DNA of 64,000 nucleotides. Source: Moraxella nasibovis. GTDB lineage: Bacteria > Pseudomonadota > Gammaproteobacteria > Pseudomonadales > Moraxellaceae. The notes beneath the pieces were generated by a model, which saw only the letters and a program-made list of their open reading frames with translations, did no database searches and was not told where the DNA came from. The stretch covers positions 1,302,001 to 1,366,000 of the forward strand of contig NZ_CP089975.1 in assembly GCF_029581575.1 (NCBI RefSeq), written 5' to 3'. Positions 1 to 8,401 of this stretch are shown here, piece after piece (position 1 is the first letter of the stretch; every line of letters starts with the position of its first letter). The position numbers were made by a program, and so were the translations under genes.

Positions 1-539
1 TCGCTGATGTCTAGGTCGTAAGTATCCAAAATGATGTTGCCATAATCGGTCACAAAACCTTCACGATACACAGGCTCGCCACCCAATTTGACCAGCTCAC
101 GAGCCACATACGAGCGAGCCTGTGGCAATACTTCAACCGCCACAGGAAATTTGCCTAATTTTTTAACGATTTTTGATTCATCTACCATACAAACAAACGA
201 CTTGGACGCAGCAGCGACAATCTTTTCACGAGTCAATGCCCCGCCACCGCCTTTGATCATGTTGCCCAAGCCATCAATCTCATCCGCCCCATCAATGTAC
301 AAATCAAGCTCGCCCACACTGTTCAAATCATAAATCTCAATGCCAAGCGCACGCAACTGATCTTCGGTAACTTTTGATGACGAAACCGCCCCCTTAAGAT
401 TGACCTGTGGCAACAGCTCAATCAAGCAATTTACCGTACTGCCCGTACCCACGCCCAAAATCATGCCATCTTCAATGTGGCTTAGGGCGGCTTTGGCGGC
501 GGCTTGTTTTTGTGCAAGTTTTGGGTCGATGGTCGTCAT
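1..539 (-). CDS. rpiA: Ribose-5-phosphate isomerase A (3' end missing)
   Basis: Interconverts ribose 5-phosphate and ribulose 5-phosphate in the non-oxidative pentose phosphate branch, in the cytoplasm. About 179 codons are visible from the ATG at 539 and the frame is still open at the window edge, so roughly the last fifth is missing (family about 220 residues). Visible signatures are the phosphate-binding loop GTGST near residues 31-35, DGADEID at about 83-89 with the catalytic acidic residues, and [11 protein letters not shown] at about 96-106. Together these are diagnostic of RpiA rather than RpiB. The gene reads leftward, away from the SRP RNA gene. No defect is seen in the visible part. 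Confidence 0.95.
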   Translation of the reverse strand, partial: MTTIDPKLAQKQAAAKAALSHIEDGMILGVGTGSTVNCLIELLPQVNLKGAVSSSKVTEDQLRALGIEIYDLNSVGELDLYIDGADEIDGLGNMIKGGGGALTREKIVAAASKSFVCMVDESKIVKKLGKFPVAVEVLPQARSYVARELVKLGGEPVYREGFVTDYGNIILDTYDLDIS

Positions 540-675
540 ACTTTACCTTTTTAATCACTAAATGATGAAACTTTAAAAAAATCTGCTCTATTTTACGCCA
601 AAACGCCAAAAAATCATAGAAAAATAAAAAACAATAATAAAATCAATGACTTATGATTTTAAAAGGCAAAAAAAT

Positions 676-779
<104 letters not shown>

Positions 780-787
780 AAGCCCTT

Positions 788-815
788 ATTATACTTAAAT
801 ATTTAAAATATGCAA
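788..815 (-). promoter_or_regulatory. Sigma70-type promoter of the SRP RNA gene
   Basis: On the minus strand a perfect TATAAT (793-788) lies about 9 bp before the RNA 5' end. A TTGCAT -35-like box (815-810) lies 16 bp further upstream. Spacing and position match a stable-RNA promoter. Start point inferred. Confidence 0.65.
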
Positions 816-868
816 GGCTTTTTGGTAAATCTTAGCAAGATTTGGCAAATTTGGGATAAAAATCCACT

Positions 869-1381
869 TTAAGGCTGTGTTGGGATAAAGTGTGCGGTCT
901 GCGTTGCCAAGCCTTCGCTGATGACGCTCGTCTGCAACACTCGGCATTCTGCCAACTCAAACGATGCTGGCGACAAACCCTCTAAAATCGCCGTCATACG
1001 AGCGACAATCGGCATGTGGCAGACGATCGCAACGGTCAAATCGTCCGTATCCGCACCGAATTTGTGACGAATGGCACAATCAATGTCATCAAGACCCACC
1101 ACAGGATCGTCATCAGGCGTGATGCTGCTGATGGTGATGAATGCTGGATGTTGCCCGACAGCCACCAAAGTGTCTTGTAGGATTTTGGCGGTTTGGTCGG
1201 CACGATGATAAGGGCTTGCGATGATCGCATCAATGGGAAAATCTTGGGTGTGCTGACATAAAAAGTGAGCCGTCTGAGCAGCCTGCTTTCGCCCAAATTC
1301 GGTCAAATCACGCCCTGCATCATCTTCGCAATATGGGGCTGCTTGACCATGTCTGATAAAAATTAATTTCATCACGCTCAT
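869..1381 (-). CDS. sixA: Phosphohistidine phosphatase SixA
   Basis: Histidine-phosphatase superfamily enzyme that removes phosphate from phosphohistidine, in E. coli from HPt domains such as ArcB and from the nitrogen phosphotransferase system. Residues 10-12 are the RHG motif with nucleophile His11; Arg60 and His122 (in VCHMP) complete the expected pocket. The length of 170 residues is near the family norm. The ATG at 1381 overlaps the gpsA stop by four bases (ATGA), suggesting translational coupling. An ATG three codons later (1372) has better spacing to AAGGA and gives the typical MKLIFIRHG start, so either may be used. The substrate in this organism is not visible from sequence. Confidence 0.88.
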   Translation of the reverse strand: MSVMKLIFIRHGQAAPYCEDDAGRDLTEFGRKQAAQTAHFLCQHTQDFPIDAIIASPYHRADQTAKILQDTLVAVGQHPAFITISSITPDDDPVVGLDDIDCAIRHKFGADTDDLTVAIVCHMPIVARMTAILEGLSPASFELAECRVLQTSVISEGLATQTAHFIPTQP

Positions 1382-2691
1382 TCCTTATCCAAAGTATCGT
1401 CAGATTTTGGCTTGGCGGTTTTGCTCGCCTGCAATACTTCATCAAACTCTTGGCTTAGGCGTGCGTGGCTCTCATCATTAGGCAAGACGAATTCCACATC
1501 ACTACGAAACCCAGTTTCCATCAGGTTTAATGCCACGCCAAGCGGTGCTTTATTTTCGTACAGCACCGCATGAAGTGCGTGCGTGATTGGCATATACACA
1601 CCCAGTGCTTTGGCTCGTTCATGCACCTGCAAGATGGTATTGACCCCTTCGGCAGTCTGTCCGAGTTTTTTGATGGCATTATCCAGACTCATACCTTTGC
1701 CAAGCATATTGCCAATGCGATAATTACGGCTTAGCACCGAATTACAGGTGGCATATAGATCGCCCACGCCAGACAAACCCAAGAAAGTCAAAGGATTTGC
1801 CCCTGCTGCCACACCAAATCGGCTCATCTCCGCCAAAGCGCGAGTCAGTAGCATGGCTTTGGTGTTATCGCCCACATCGTAAGCTGCTGCCATGCCCATG
1901 GCGATGGCATAGATGTTTTTTAAGGCGCCGCCCAGCTCCACACCTTTGACATCATCTGATGAAAACACCCGAAAAAACGCACTGTGCAGCGCTTCTTGGA
2001 CGGCTATACGCAGCGGCTCAGATGGCGATGCGATGACGGTGGCAGACGGCATATTATCCATGATTTCCACCGCCAGATTTGGTCCGCTCATCACCCCAAA
2101 ATTCACCTGTGGCAACTCTTGGGTAATGATGTCGCTCATCAAGGCAAAAGTATCTTTTTCCATGCCTTTGGTCAATGACACTACCGCCTGATGGGTAATC
2201 AGCGGTCTGATCTGGACAAGCAGCTCACGAAACGCCGAGCTTGGCACCGCCACAAAGATGATGTCCTTGCCTTGGACGGCAGATTTTAGGTCATGGCTGA
2301 ATTTTAAAGTGTCATCAAGCTTGTGGTTGGGCAGGTACTTTTTATTGATGCGAGTTTTTTTCATCGCCTTGACAGTCGCCCTATCACGCACCCACAATGT
2401 CGCATCACAGCCGTTTTTTGCTGCCATGTTCGCCATCGCCGTACCAAAACTACCGCCACCCAAAAACACCAGTTTTAAGGGAGTGTCACTGGCGGCGCTT
2501 TCAGCGTCCAGCCCCAAAGTCGCAGGGTCGATCTTTTTCTTTTTAAGCCCTGTCAGCTCGGCAATGCTGGCGATGATGGATTTGTTCTCACCAGCATCTT
2601 TGATGGCATTGACCGCATCATCAATGCCGCTGCTGGCAACATCGACGATTTTTTTGACTTTTGGGTTGTTGATCGGCTTAGGTAATTTCAT
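1378..2691 (-). CDS. gpsA: Glycerol-3-phosphate dehydrogenase [NAD(P)+], with N-terminal extension
   Basis: Cytoplasmic enzyme reducing dihydroxyacetone phosphate to sn-glycerol 3-phosphate, the entry step of phospholipid synthesis. The Rossmann dinucleotide-binding motif GGGSFGTAM starts near residue 78 and the catalytic Lys is in GGALKNIYAIAMG (about Lys258). The family usually has 330-340 residues with the glycine-rich motif in the first 10-20; here about 70 extra residues precede it. They are lysine-rich and partly helical, with no signal peptide. The start at 2691 has an AAGG site 7-8 bp upstream, so the extension appears to be translated. Shorter extensions are known to me in Acinetobacter GpsA. 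Its stop overlaps sixA, so the two form an operon. Confidence 0.95.
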   Translation of the reverse strand: MKLPKPINNPKVKKIVDVASSGIDDAVNAIKDAGENKSIIASIAELTGLKKKKIDPATLGLDAESAASDTPLKLVFLGGGSFGTAMANMAAKNGCDATLWVRDRATVKAMKKTRINKKYLPNHKLDDTLKFSHDLKSAVQGKDIIFVAVPSSAFRELLVQIRPLITHQAVVSLTKGMEKDTFALMSDIITQELPQVNFGVMSGPNLAVEIMDNMPSATVIASPSEPLRIAVQEALHSAFFRVFSSDDVKGVELGGALKNIYAIAMGMAAAYDVGDNTKAMLLTRALAEMSRFGVAAGANPLTFLGLSGVGDLYATCNSVLSRNYRIGNMLGKGMSLDNAIKKLGQTAEGVNTILQVHERAKALGVYMPITHALHAVLYENKAPLGVALNLMETGFRSDVEFVLPNDESHARLSQEFDEVLQASKTAKPKSDDTLDKE

Positions 2692-2783
2692 AAATGAGCC
2701 TTATACATAGCTTTTTTAATTCGATGGCTTTTTGGTTAATTGGGGTTCATTGGTGGTTTAGCCAAGCGTTATTCAAGGCAGAA

Positions 2784-3353
2784 TCAACGGTGGCGGTAAG
2801 TCACAAAATCACCCAAATCCTGCTCATCACGGCACGGCATCTTGATGTCGCTTGAACCCACATAGACAAAGCCGCACACCGTGTCTTTATCCGCCACTTC
2901 AAAGTAAGTCTTGACCTCTGGCGCATTGCACAAAGGACCTGTTCGCCACACCGTGTGATAGCCCAACGATTCAAAGGCAAGAAGCATATTTTGAATGGCA
3001 GCACCAGCACTGAGCAGCTGCTCAAATGGCGGCACTTTTTCGTGTTCCTTGATGTCGGTGGCGACCGTAATAATCATCGGCGCACGCTGCGGCATGTTCA
3101 GCAGTTTTTGGCGAGTCGGTTCATCAAGCACGCCGTCACTTTTTGCCTCTGCTGCTGCTAGTAGCACCTGACCAAACGCCGTCAGCGCCTCATCGGTCAG
3201 CACGGTAAAACGCCAAGGTTTGAGCTGCTTATGATCAGGGGCGACCATGGCGGCGTTTAGCACCGCATCCAGCTCGTCTTGATTTGGCATGGGTAAGACC
3301 AATTTGCCGATACTGCGGCGCTGATGAATGATATCAAGCACGGGATTTTTCAT
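2784..3353 (-). CDS. Nitroreductase family protein, YdjA-like
   Basis: FMN-dependent NAD(P)H oxidoreductase of the nitroreductase fold, of the small YdjA type (about 180-190 residues, dimeric, cytoplasmic). The N-terminal RRSIGKL segment matches the conserved RRS flavin-phosphate site, and APDHKQLKPWRF near residues 38-49 matches the family APNHGLLRPWRF segment. A central GAAIQNMLLAF helix and a C-terminal GFVYVGS complete the pattern. The physiological substrate is unknown for this subgroup. The start at 3353 has AAGGAT about 7 bp upstream. It lies 36 bp downstream of zapE in the same direction and may be co-transcribed. Confidence 0.87.
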   Translation of the reverse strand: MKNPVLDIIHQRRSIGKLVLPMPNQDELDAVLNAAMVAPDHKQLKPWRFTVLTDEALTAFGQVLLAAAEAKSDGVLDEPTRQKLLNMPQRAPMIITVATDIKEHEKVPPFEQLLSAGAAIQNMLLAFESLGYHTVWRTGPLCNAPEVKTYFEVADKDTVCGFVYVGSSDIKMPCRDEQDLGDFVTYRHR

Positions 3354-3389
3354 AATTTATCCTTAATTTTCAATGAGTTATATGCTAAT

Positions 3390-4487
3390 TCATTCCACAC
3401 GGTGCTGCTCTGCCAGATAGTCTTCTGATTGCATTTCAAGCAGGCGAGAGCGAGTCCGCTCGATCTCAAAGGCAAGCTTTTCGCCCTGATACAGCTCCAA
3501 AATCGACTGCTCAGCACGCACAAGCAGCTTGACACGGCGGTCATAAAACTCATCGACCAAATAAATAAATCGGCGCACCGGATCCATCAGCGTGTCGGTC
3601 AAAGCAGGCACATTATCCACCATCACGGTGTCAAAATCATTGGCAATCTCAATAAAGTCTGCCGCCGAACGAGGCTGCATACACAGCGCTCGAAAATCTG
3701 CCAAAAGCATCGTCTCGGTGCGCTTGATGATCTCAATCTGCCGTCCACCCACCGTGATCGGCGCCGTCGTCACCGTCTGCCCTGCCGCCAGCGTATCAAA
3801 GCGCTCCGACAGCCAGCCTGCCGTCTCATCCGACAGCGGGTAGCTGTACAGTTTGGCTTGCTTCAATAGTCGCAAACGATAATCCACGCCGATGTCGATG
3901 TTCATGACGGTGGTGTATTTTTCGACCTGAGCGATGGCAGGCAAAAAGCGATCACGATGAATACCGTTTTTATACAGACCTGATGGCTCAATGTTAGAAG
4001 TCGCCACCAAAGTGATGCCACGATCAAACAGCATGGTGAAAAGATCGCCCAAAATCATCGCATCCGACACATTTGACACAAAAAATTCATCAAAACAAAT
4101 GACGATCGCCTCGGCATGAATGATGTCGGCGACTTTTTGTAGTGGATTGACCTGCCCTTGTAATTTCACCAACTCAGACTGCACACGCTGCATGAAATGA
4201 TGAAAGTGCATACGCATTTTTCGCTCGATGGGCAGACTTTCATAAAACATGTCCATCATCCAAGTCTTGCCACGCCCAACGCCGCCCCACATGTACAGCC
4301 CTTTTGGCGGCTCAGGCTTGGACTTGAACAGACTGGCAAAAAAGCCCTGCTTGGCGCTGCCATTGGCTTTGATGATCTCATGGTGCAGATTGTCCAGATA
4401 AGTCATCGCTTGTAGCTGCACAGGATCTTCACTAAAATTTCCTGTCGCCAGCGCCGCTTGATAGCGCTGTAAAGGGGATAAGCTCAT
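3390..4487 (-). CDS. zapE: Cell division ATPase ZapE (AFG1 family)
   Basis: AFG1-type AAA+ ATPase which in E. coli binds FtsZ and affects Z-ring stability, mainly under stress or low oxygen. The Walker A motif GGVGRGKT is at residues 68-75 and Walker B CFDEF at 131-135. The MHFHHFMQRV helix between them is a strong family marker, as is LVATSNIEPSGLYKNG after Walker B. The length of 365 residues fits. The start at 4487 has an AAAGGA site at normal distance. Function is assigned from the family; no partner gene is adjacent. Confidence 0.9.
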   Translation of the reverse strand: MSLSPLQRYQAALATGNFSEDPVQLQAMTYLDNLHHEIIKANGSAKQGFFASLFKSKPEPPKGLYMWGGVGRGKTWMMDMFYESLPIERKMRMHFHHFMQRVQSELVKLQGQVNPLQKVADIIHAEAIVICFDEFFVSNVSDAMILGDLFTMLFDRGITLVATSNIEPSGLYKNGIHRDRFLPAIAQVEKYTTVMNIDIGVDYRLRLLKQAKLYSYPLSDETAGWLSERFDTLAAGQTVTTAPITVGGRQIEIIKRTETMLLADFRALCMQPRSAADFIEIANDFDTVMVDNVPALTDTLMDPVRRFIYLVDEFYDRRVKLLVRAEQSILELYQGEKLAFEIERTRSRLLEMQSEDYLAEQHRVE

Positions 4488-4577
4488 TGTTTGTCCTTTT
4501 TCAATTCATGTGTCAGTTTATGTGTTGATTTGTGTAAATCTATACCTTAAATTATCAAACAGCTTTCCATCAGCCCA

Positions 4578-5222
4578 TCACAGCAGCGTGTGATGCTCCA
4601 AAGCCTGCCTTAGCTCGACCAGCTTGCCATGAAAAAAATGCCCTGTCTCAATCACTGTCGCAGGCAGATGATTTTGCTCGGCAAAGCGTTCCATCGCCTC
4701 AGGCGGCACCAGCTCATCTTGATCGCCATAGATCATGAATGCATGATCGGTCTGCCAAGTCAGCTCATCAGCGCCCGCCCGCTGTACCGATGGCGCAATG
4801 AGCGCAAGATTTCGCAGATGCACCTGTGCCAAGCTGTCATCGCTTGGTAAATGATGGGCGACTTTGGCAGCGATGTAGCCACCAAATGAAAAACCGCCAA
4901 GCCACAAGCGCCGAGCCTTCGTCTTCGTCAGGGCAAATTTTAGCACCGTCAAAGCATCGTCGAGCTCGCCCAGACCTGTGCCGACACTGCCTGTCGATCG
5001 CCCCACGCCACGAAAATTAAAGCGAAAAACATCCATGCCTGCATCTCGGCAAAAGCGAAACAGCGTGCTGACTACTTTATTATTCATCGTGCCGCCTTGG
5101 GTGGGATTGGGGTGGCAAATGATGGCAAAATCATCTCGTGCCGAGCGCTCGCCGTCTTGCAAAATCATTTCTACTTCCAGCACGCCTGCGGGTGCGTCTA
5201 TTAGGACGGTTTCTTGATTCAT
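4578..5222 (-). CDS. Alpha/beta hydrolase of the short-dienelactone-hydrolase-like type
   Basis: Predicted serine hydrolase of the small group of about 210 residues found widely in proteobacteria. Residues 36-52 contain the CHPNP..GGT..NKVV signature that follows the first strand. The nucleophile elbow is GFSFGG with Ser112, and HFFHGKL near residue 195 supplies the probable catalytic His. No signal peptide is seen, so it is cytoplasmic. Substrate unknown. The ATG at 5222 lacks a clear ribosome binding site. It stands as a single gene. Confidence 0.82.
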   Translation of the reverse strand: MNQETVLIDAPAGVLEVEMILQDGERSARDDFAIICHPNPTQGGTMNNKVVSTLFRFCRDAGMDVFRFNFRGVGRSTGSVGTGLGELDDALTVLKFALTKTKARRLWLGGFSFGGYIAAKVAHHLPSDDSLAQVHLRNLALIAPSVQRAGADELTWQTDHAFMIYGDQDELVPPEAMERFAEQNHLPATVIETGHFFHGKLVELRQALEHHTLL

Positions 5223-5443
5223 GAGTTTATAATTTTACAATGAAATTTTTGTATTATAACACATTTTGTGGGCTGTCAGGATTTTTGGGTGAAGTTTTTG
5301 AGCAATTTTATCCAGTGGTTTTTAAGTAGTGCCAACAAACAAAGACAAGCCAAGGATAAAGCACGCCCAACTTGATAAGGTAAGGCATGACAGATGTGCA
5401 ACTGCGTTCACAAATCTACGACAGTTTTTATTGGATATTTGGA

Positions 5444-5477
5444 TATAATGATGCTTACAATATAATGATGCTTACAA
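5444..5477. repeat. Perfect 17-bp tandem duplication
   Basis: TATAATGATGCTTACAA occurs at 5444-5460 and again immediately at 5461-5477 without any mismatch. Each copy includes a TATAAT hexamer, so the duplication also doubles a potential -10 box upstream of the lipoprotein gene. Confidence 0.9.
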
Positions 5478-5530
5478 TAATGCTTGGGAGTGCTTGGGTA
5501 AAAATAATACTTGGGTATCTTTGGCGCATT

Positions 5531-5560
5531 TATTGGTACTGAGTGTATTGGTACTGAGTG
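5531..5560. repeat. Perfect 15-bp tandem duplication
   Basis: TATTGGTACTGAGTG occurs at 5531-5545 and again at 5546-5560 with no mismatch, about 50 bp upstream of the lipoprotein start. The absence of mismatches suggests recent slippage. Confidence 0.9.
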
Positions 5561-5612
5561 CCAAATCAGCATTTAAAATAAAAATTTTCAAACTTAAATA
5601 AAGGACATTATC

Positions 5613-5963
5613 ATGAAAAAACTCATCGCCCTGACAGCAGGCGCACTCATCTTGACCGCCTGTGCCAGTACGCCAACATCACCCGTCATCGCTCGTGCTG
5701 ACGCTACTTTTGAGACCACAGGTCTTGGCAAAACCAAAGTCGCCGCCAAGCAAAACGCCCTCACCACCGCCCAAAAACGCTGCGGACTTGCCACGCCAGT
5801 CGTCATCAAAGATGAGATGGTTTATAATGGCGTCATCGACGAGCGTGCAGGGCGCATGATCGAGCAAGGCATCGGTGTGGTCGGCAAGGTGTTGGGCACA
5901 GGCTCGGTGGATCTTAGCCGTGATGACGACTACGAGTACACGATGAATTTTAAATGTCAGTAA
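5613..5963 (+). CDS. Small putative lipoprotein
   Basis: A 116-residue protein of no family I recognise. The N terminus MKKLIALTAGALILTAC is a typical type II signal peptide with lipobox LTAC, so Cys17 should be lipidated. After removal about 100 residues remain: a Thr/Ala-rich linker, a basic amphipathic stretch with AAKQNALTTAQKRCG, and a C-terminal YEYTMNFKCQ. Two further Cys (near residue 58 and at 115) could form a disulfide in the periplasm. The segment resembles small domains in other outer-membrane lipoproteins only in general composition. Ribosome binding site AAAGGAC is well placed. A terminator hairpin follows. Confidence 0.75.
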   Translation: MKKLIALTAGALILTACASTPTSPVIARADATFETTGLGKTKVAAKQNALTTAQKRCGLATPVVIKDEMVYNGVIDERAGRMIEQGIGVVGKVLGTGSVDLSRDDDYEYTMNFKCQ

Positions 5964-6009
5964 TCCATACTGACGGACCGTAAAGCTGCAAAAACATAAA
6001 AACAACCAA

Positions 6010-6040
6010 AAATCCACCAATCTGGTGGATTTGTTTTTTT
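6010..6040 (+). terminator. Rho-independent terminator after the lipoprotein gene
   Basis: AAATCCACC and GGTGGATTT form a stem around a short AATCT loop, followed by a T-rich run. It ends just before the oppositely oriented cysH. Confidence 0.75.
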
Positions 6041-6048
6041 ACCAAATA

Positions 6049-6705
6049 TCAAATCTGGGTGTGCAATCCGCATTCACGGTTGGCAAGGGCTTTGGTGGGG
6101 TCAAAATAATCCAGCTCGCCATAAGTAGCAATGCTTGGCAAGCCATTATTGACCAGATACTCATTGAGCGCCTCGCTTTTTAGATGATAAAGCGGAGCGA
6201 CCTTCAATACGCCATCTTTGGAAAGACTTAGCACATCTAAATTATTTCTAAATTCAGTCTGTTCGCTACGAATGGCGGTAAACCACACATCAGGATTGAG
6301 CTCACTCAAAGCACGGCGAAATGGCTCCAATTTGACCTGCTCGGTAAATTCCTCATGCAACGGGCTGTCCACCTCAGGAATACCCCCAAACAGCACATCA
6401 CGATAACCACGAGTCTGCCTAGGGATATAAGTGATGACATTTAAGTTTAAATCCTTGATCAGCTTTTGGGCGTGCTTGTAGGTCGCCTCCGTATTGTAGC
6501 CGCTATCGACAAACAACACGGTGATGTCTGGGCGAATTTGAGCGACAAGGTGTAAAATCACCGCCTCATAAGGGCGAAAATTGGTGGTGATGATGGGATT
6601 TTTGGCAATAGACAGCGCCCATGAGACGATTTCTTGGGGTGATTTGCCTGATAAATCGGCATTGTGCTTATCAAGGTTGGTTTCGGTGACGATGGTTTTT
6701 GACAT
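6049..6705 (-). CDS. cysH: Phosphoadenylyl-sulfate (PAPS) reductase
   Basis: Thioredoxin/glutaredoxin-dependent reductase giving sulfite from activated sulfate. The P-loop-like nucleotide site is FVDSGYNTEATY at about residues 65-76, and the catalytic Cys212 is in the C-terminal ECGLH motif. The only Cys in the protein is this one: the two extra Cys pairs that hold the [4Fe-4S] cluster of bacterial APS reductases are absent. It therefore groups with E. coli-type PAPS reductases, although some cluster-free plant APS reductases exist. Start supported by AAAGGAG at 8 bp. It diverges from sat across 187 bp. No APS kinase gene is in the window. Confidence 0.9.
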   Translation of the reverse strand: MSKTIVTETNLDKHNADLSGKSPQEIVSWALSIAKNPIITTNFRPYEAVILHLVAQIRPDITVLFVDSGYNTEATYKHAQKLIKDLNLNVITYIPRQTRGYRDVLFGGIPEVDSPLHEEFTEQVKLEPFRRALSELNPDVWFTAIRSEQTEFRNNLDVLSLSKDGVLKVAPLYHLKSEALNEYLVNNGLPSIATYGELDYFDPTKALANRECGLHTQI

Positions 6706-6892
6706 AAGATTTCTCCTTTTGTTTCATATCATGATTTGCCAACAAGGTGCATCGGCAAACTCACTCCATCTTAATGCCACACGACCCATTTTAAAAATTC
6801 CATATGGCGATAAATTTAGGCAGCTATTGCATAGCAAATTTACCAAAAAAACCGTTAGGCTATCAGCATCTTTTTAGCCAATAGGATTTTTT

Positions 6893-8152
6893 ATGAGCAA
6901 CATTCACACCTTATCCGCCCAAAACAAGCTTGCATTTAGCGACCAAGACATCTATGAAGAGCTTGTGCCACCGCACGGCAGTCCCACCCTTAAACCCCTT
7001 GTATTGACAGGCGATGAGCTTGCCAACGCCCTACAAACTGCCGAAAATTTACCCAAAATCACGCTATCTAGCCGAGAGCGAGGCGACCTTATCATGCTGG
7101 GCATTGGCGGTTTTACGCCACTTGACGGCTTTATGGGGCAGGCTGATTATGAAGGCGTGGTGGCAAACATGACGCTCAAACAAGGCGGCGTTGATGGCGA
7201 ATATAAAGGCGTATTTTTCCCCATTCCCATCACGCTCTCCACCGACAAGGCAGTCGCTGACACCCTAAAAGTTGGCGATACGGTCGCCCTTGTATCAAGC
7301 GATGACGATGGTGGCGAAATCATGGGAACGCTTACCATCAGCGACATCTACGCCCCTGACAAACACGCCGAATGCCAATCCACCTTTGGCACGACCGACC
7401 CCAACCATGTGGGCGTGGCACAAGTATTAAATAGTGGCGAAGTGTATTTGGGTGGCAAAGTGGCGGTATTTAGTCAAGGCGAATTTCCCACCGAGTATCC
7501 AGAAATTTACCAAACCCCTGCTCAAACTCGTGAAATTTTTAAACAAAAAGGCTGGAAAACCATCTCCGCCTTCCAAACCCGCAACCCCATGCACCGCTCA
7601 CACGAATACCTTGCCAAAATCGCCTTAGAAATCGGTGATGGCGTGTTGGTACATTCTTTGCTTGGCAAATTAAAAGCAGGCGACATTCCTGCCAATGTGC
7701 GTCAAGAAGCCATTGGCGTCTTGATTGACAAGTATTTCAAACAAGACACCGTCATTCAGGCAGGCTACCCCTTAGATATGCGCTATGCAGGTCCAAAAGA
7801 AGCCCTGCTACACGCCCTATTTCGCCAAAATTATGGGTGCAGTCATTTGGTGGTGGGGCGAGATCATGCAGGCGTGGGCGACTATTATGGAGCGTTCGAT
7901 GCTCAAAAAATCTTTGACACCCTACCCAATAATGCCTTAGTTACCAAGCCCCTAAAAATTGACTGGACTTTTTATTGTCATGCCTGTGGTGGCATGGCAA
8001 GCACCAAAACCTGCCCCCACGATGAAAGCCAGCATGTCAAAATCTCAGGCACAGCACTTAGAAAGGCATTATCCGCAGGCGAGGATGTCCCAGAGACATT
8101 CAGCCGTCCCGAAGTATTGGCGGTACTCAAAAAATACTATCAAAGCCTGTAA
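6893..8152 (+). CDS. sat: Sulfate adenylyltransferase, single-chain Sat type
   Basis: Joins ATP and sulfate to form adenosine 5'-phosphosulfate, the first step of sulfate assimilation. The N-terminal PUA-like part (about 1-190) is followed by the nucleotidyltransferase domain with [10 protein letters not shown] at residues 228-237 (the HxxH-type active-site motif) and VGRDHAG at 321-327. Near the end Cys362, Cys365, Cys374 and His376 make a zinc site, typical of the homo-oligomeric Sat of many bacteria and sulfur oxidisers rather than the CysDN type of E. coli. The length of 419 residues is normal and no APS kinase domain is fused. Ribosome binding site AGGA precedes the ATG. Confidence 0.95.
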   Translation: MSNIHTLSAQNKLAFSDQDIYEELVPPHGSPTLKPLVLTGDELANALQTAENLPKITLSSRERGDLIMLGIGGFTPLDGFMGQADYEGVVANMTLKQGGVDGEYKGVFFPIPITLSTDKAVADTLKVGDTVALVSSDDDGGEIMGTLTISDIYAPDKHAECQSTFGTTDPNHVGVAQVLNSGEVYLGGKVAVFSQGEFPTEYPEIYQTPAQTREIFKQKGWKTISAFQTRNPMHRSHEYLAKIALEIGDGVLVHSLLGKLKAGDIPANVRQEAIGVLIDKYFKQDTVIQAGYPLDMRYAGPKEALLHALFRQNYGCSHLVVGRDHAGVGDYYGAFDAQKIFDTLPNNALVTKPLKIDWTFYCHACGGMASTKTCPHDESQHVKISGTALRKALSAGEDVPETFSRPEVLAVLKKYYQSL

Positions 8153-8170
8153 TCAACCCTTCGCCTTATT

Positions 8171-8212
8171 GATTAAAAACCGCTTATGCAAAATAGTAGG
8201 CGGTTTTTAATC
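8171..8212 (+). terminator. Terminator after sat
   Basis: A 13-bp perfect stem (GATTAAAAACCGC with its complement) encloses a 16-nt loop. The stem ends in a T run on either strand. Confidence 0.85.
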
Positions 8213-8309
8213 ATTGCCGAGTTACTTTTTGAACAATCCTAACATTACCTTTGTCAAGCCAGCCGCTTTTTGATAAACTATTTTTTTGGCAAGGGTAAGA
8301 AGTGCTTAT

Positions 8310-8401
8310 CCCGTAGGCTCAGGTTAACGACAGCGTAACCCAGCATTTATGGTGCAACTCATTGAATTTGTTGGTTTTCGTTCCTCAACCCAACCTACGG
8401 G
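8310..8401. repeat. MITE-like palindromic element, left copy
   Basis: A 92-bp element starting CCCGTAGGCTCAGGTT and ending AACCCAACCTACGGG, which are imperfect inverted ends. Inside lies GGTTAACGACAGCGTAACC, itself a hairpin. Its first 70 bp recur in the same orientation at 9024, with about ten differences. No transposase is encoded, so any mobility would need an enzyme in trans. The two copies bracket the toxin/immunity remnant. Confidence 0.75.

Larger units (their letters stand above)
5223..5612. other. Intergenic region of 390 bp with tandem duplications, no gene seen
   Basis: Neither strand holds a convincing reading frame. The right half contains two perfect tandem duplications (listed separately) and a third imperfect one around TGCTTGGGAGTGCTTGGG at about 5481-5498. 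The last 30 bp carry the AAAGGAC ribosome binding site of the lipoprotein gene. Confidence 0.6.

Noticed and set aside
2258-2710. Plus-strand frame of 150 codons opposite gpsA
   Set aside because: Antisense shadow of a clearly real gene; no motif.
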